From Streptomyces sp. Y2F8-2 (GTDB taxonomy: Bacteria; Actinomycetota; Actinomycetes; Streptomycetales; Streptomycetaceae), in assembly GCF_014905555.1 (NCBI RefSeq), contig NZ_BNGS01000014.1:124001-188000 (forward strand): DNA of 64,000 bases. Reading direction: 5' to 3'. The position numbers and the translations under genes were made by a program. Of this stretch, positions 63,903 through 64,000 are shown piece after piece (the stretch's first letter is position 1; each line of letters starts with the position of its first letter). The notes under the pieces were generated by a model. It searched no databases. It worked only from the letters and a program-made list of their open reading frames with translations, and was not told the origin of the DNA.

Positions 63903-64000
63903 TCACCCCACCATGTTGTCCGCCATCTCCTCCGTGAGATTGGACTCCGTGCCCGGGATGCCGAGGTCCGCGGCGCGCTTGTCGGCCATCGCCAGCAGTC
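63903..64000 (-). CDS. whiA: Sporulation regulator WhiA, C-terminal 31 codons only
   Basis: The window ends inside this gene. The visible end reads LLAMADKRAADLGIPGTESN and then LTEEMADNMVG, which is the typical actinobacterial WhiA C-terminus after its HTH domain. WhiA is a DNA-binding regulator of sporulation septation. Identification rests on a short but very characteristic tail and on the position next to the glycolytic cluster. Confidence 0.8.
   Translation of the reverse strand, partial: LLAMADKRAADLGIPGTESNLTEEMADNMVG

Overview
The window is a high-GC actinobacterial chromosome segment, almost certainly Streptomyces. Evidence: GC-rich third codon positions, GTG/TTG starts, many ATGA/GTGA overlaps, the actinobacterial suf order (sufR-B-D-Rieske-C-S-U-DUF59), a tkt-tal-zwf-opcA-pgl operon, RbpA, and the end of whiA at the right edge. 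From memory, not checked here, the backbone order resembles the S. coelicolor interval around SCO1897 to SCO1950. I saw no tRNA, rRNA, CRISPR array, prophage or complete insertion sequence.

Layout. 0.2-5.2 kb: DeoR regulator plus a sugar-alcohol type ABC importer and a zinc dehydrogenase, translationally coupled. 5.2-9.7 kb: a two-domain TerD protein; a TetR/SnoaL divergent pair with a strong operator; a GntR/ACC-deaminase pair. 9.8-16.7 kb: a PhoX-type secreted phosphatase with a PHO box, a conserved unknown, a secreted nuclease, an ABM-domain protein, and a small gene coupled to a Cys-rich unknown. 17.0-20.7 kb: dapA-like gene, VOC protein, dapD, and an SMR efflux/TetR pair with twin operators. 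20.9-28.5 kb: secreted AbfB-domain protein, then the complete suf operon led by sufR, with a matching SufR site and a possible iron box. 28.6-35 kb: an AAC(3) pseudogene, an ABC-2 exporter, ctaA and ctaB, an amidohydrolase and a small unknown. 35.2-41.9 kb: pentose phosphate operon. 42.0-53.2 kb: lamin-tail secreted protein, alpha-glucoside uptake operon, orphan binding protein, PadR/ABC/FtsX operon. 53.3-60.6 kb: pgi, MFS, rbpA, secG, tpiA, pgk, gap. 60.8-64.0 kb: secreted M14 carboxypeptidase and the 3' end of whiA.

How the genes fit together. Central carbon flow is concentrated here: the alpha-glucoside transporter and GH13 enzyme feed glucose into pgi/zwf, zwf-opcA-pgl-tkt-tal form the pentose phosphate branch, and tpiA-pgk-gap the triose stage. 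The suf genes supply Fe-S clusters, and ctaA/ctaB make heme A for cytochrome oxidase.

Most unusual items: (i) an aminoglycoside acetyltransferase gene broken by a 37-bp hairpin-like repeat that also lies in frame inside ctaB; (ii) an MFS transporter reading frame that runs without a stop into pgi; (iii) several apparently leaderless genes whose operators sit on the start codon or the -10 box (sufR, gntR, SMR gene); (iv) a MalF-type permease with a roughly 165-residue extracytoplasmic insertion carrying a CnaB/SdrD-like fold. I did not find a convincing new multi-gene system; the coupled 50-residue/Cys-rich pair at 15.9-16.7 kb is the least explained locus.
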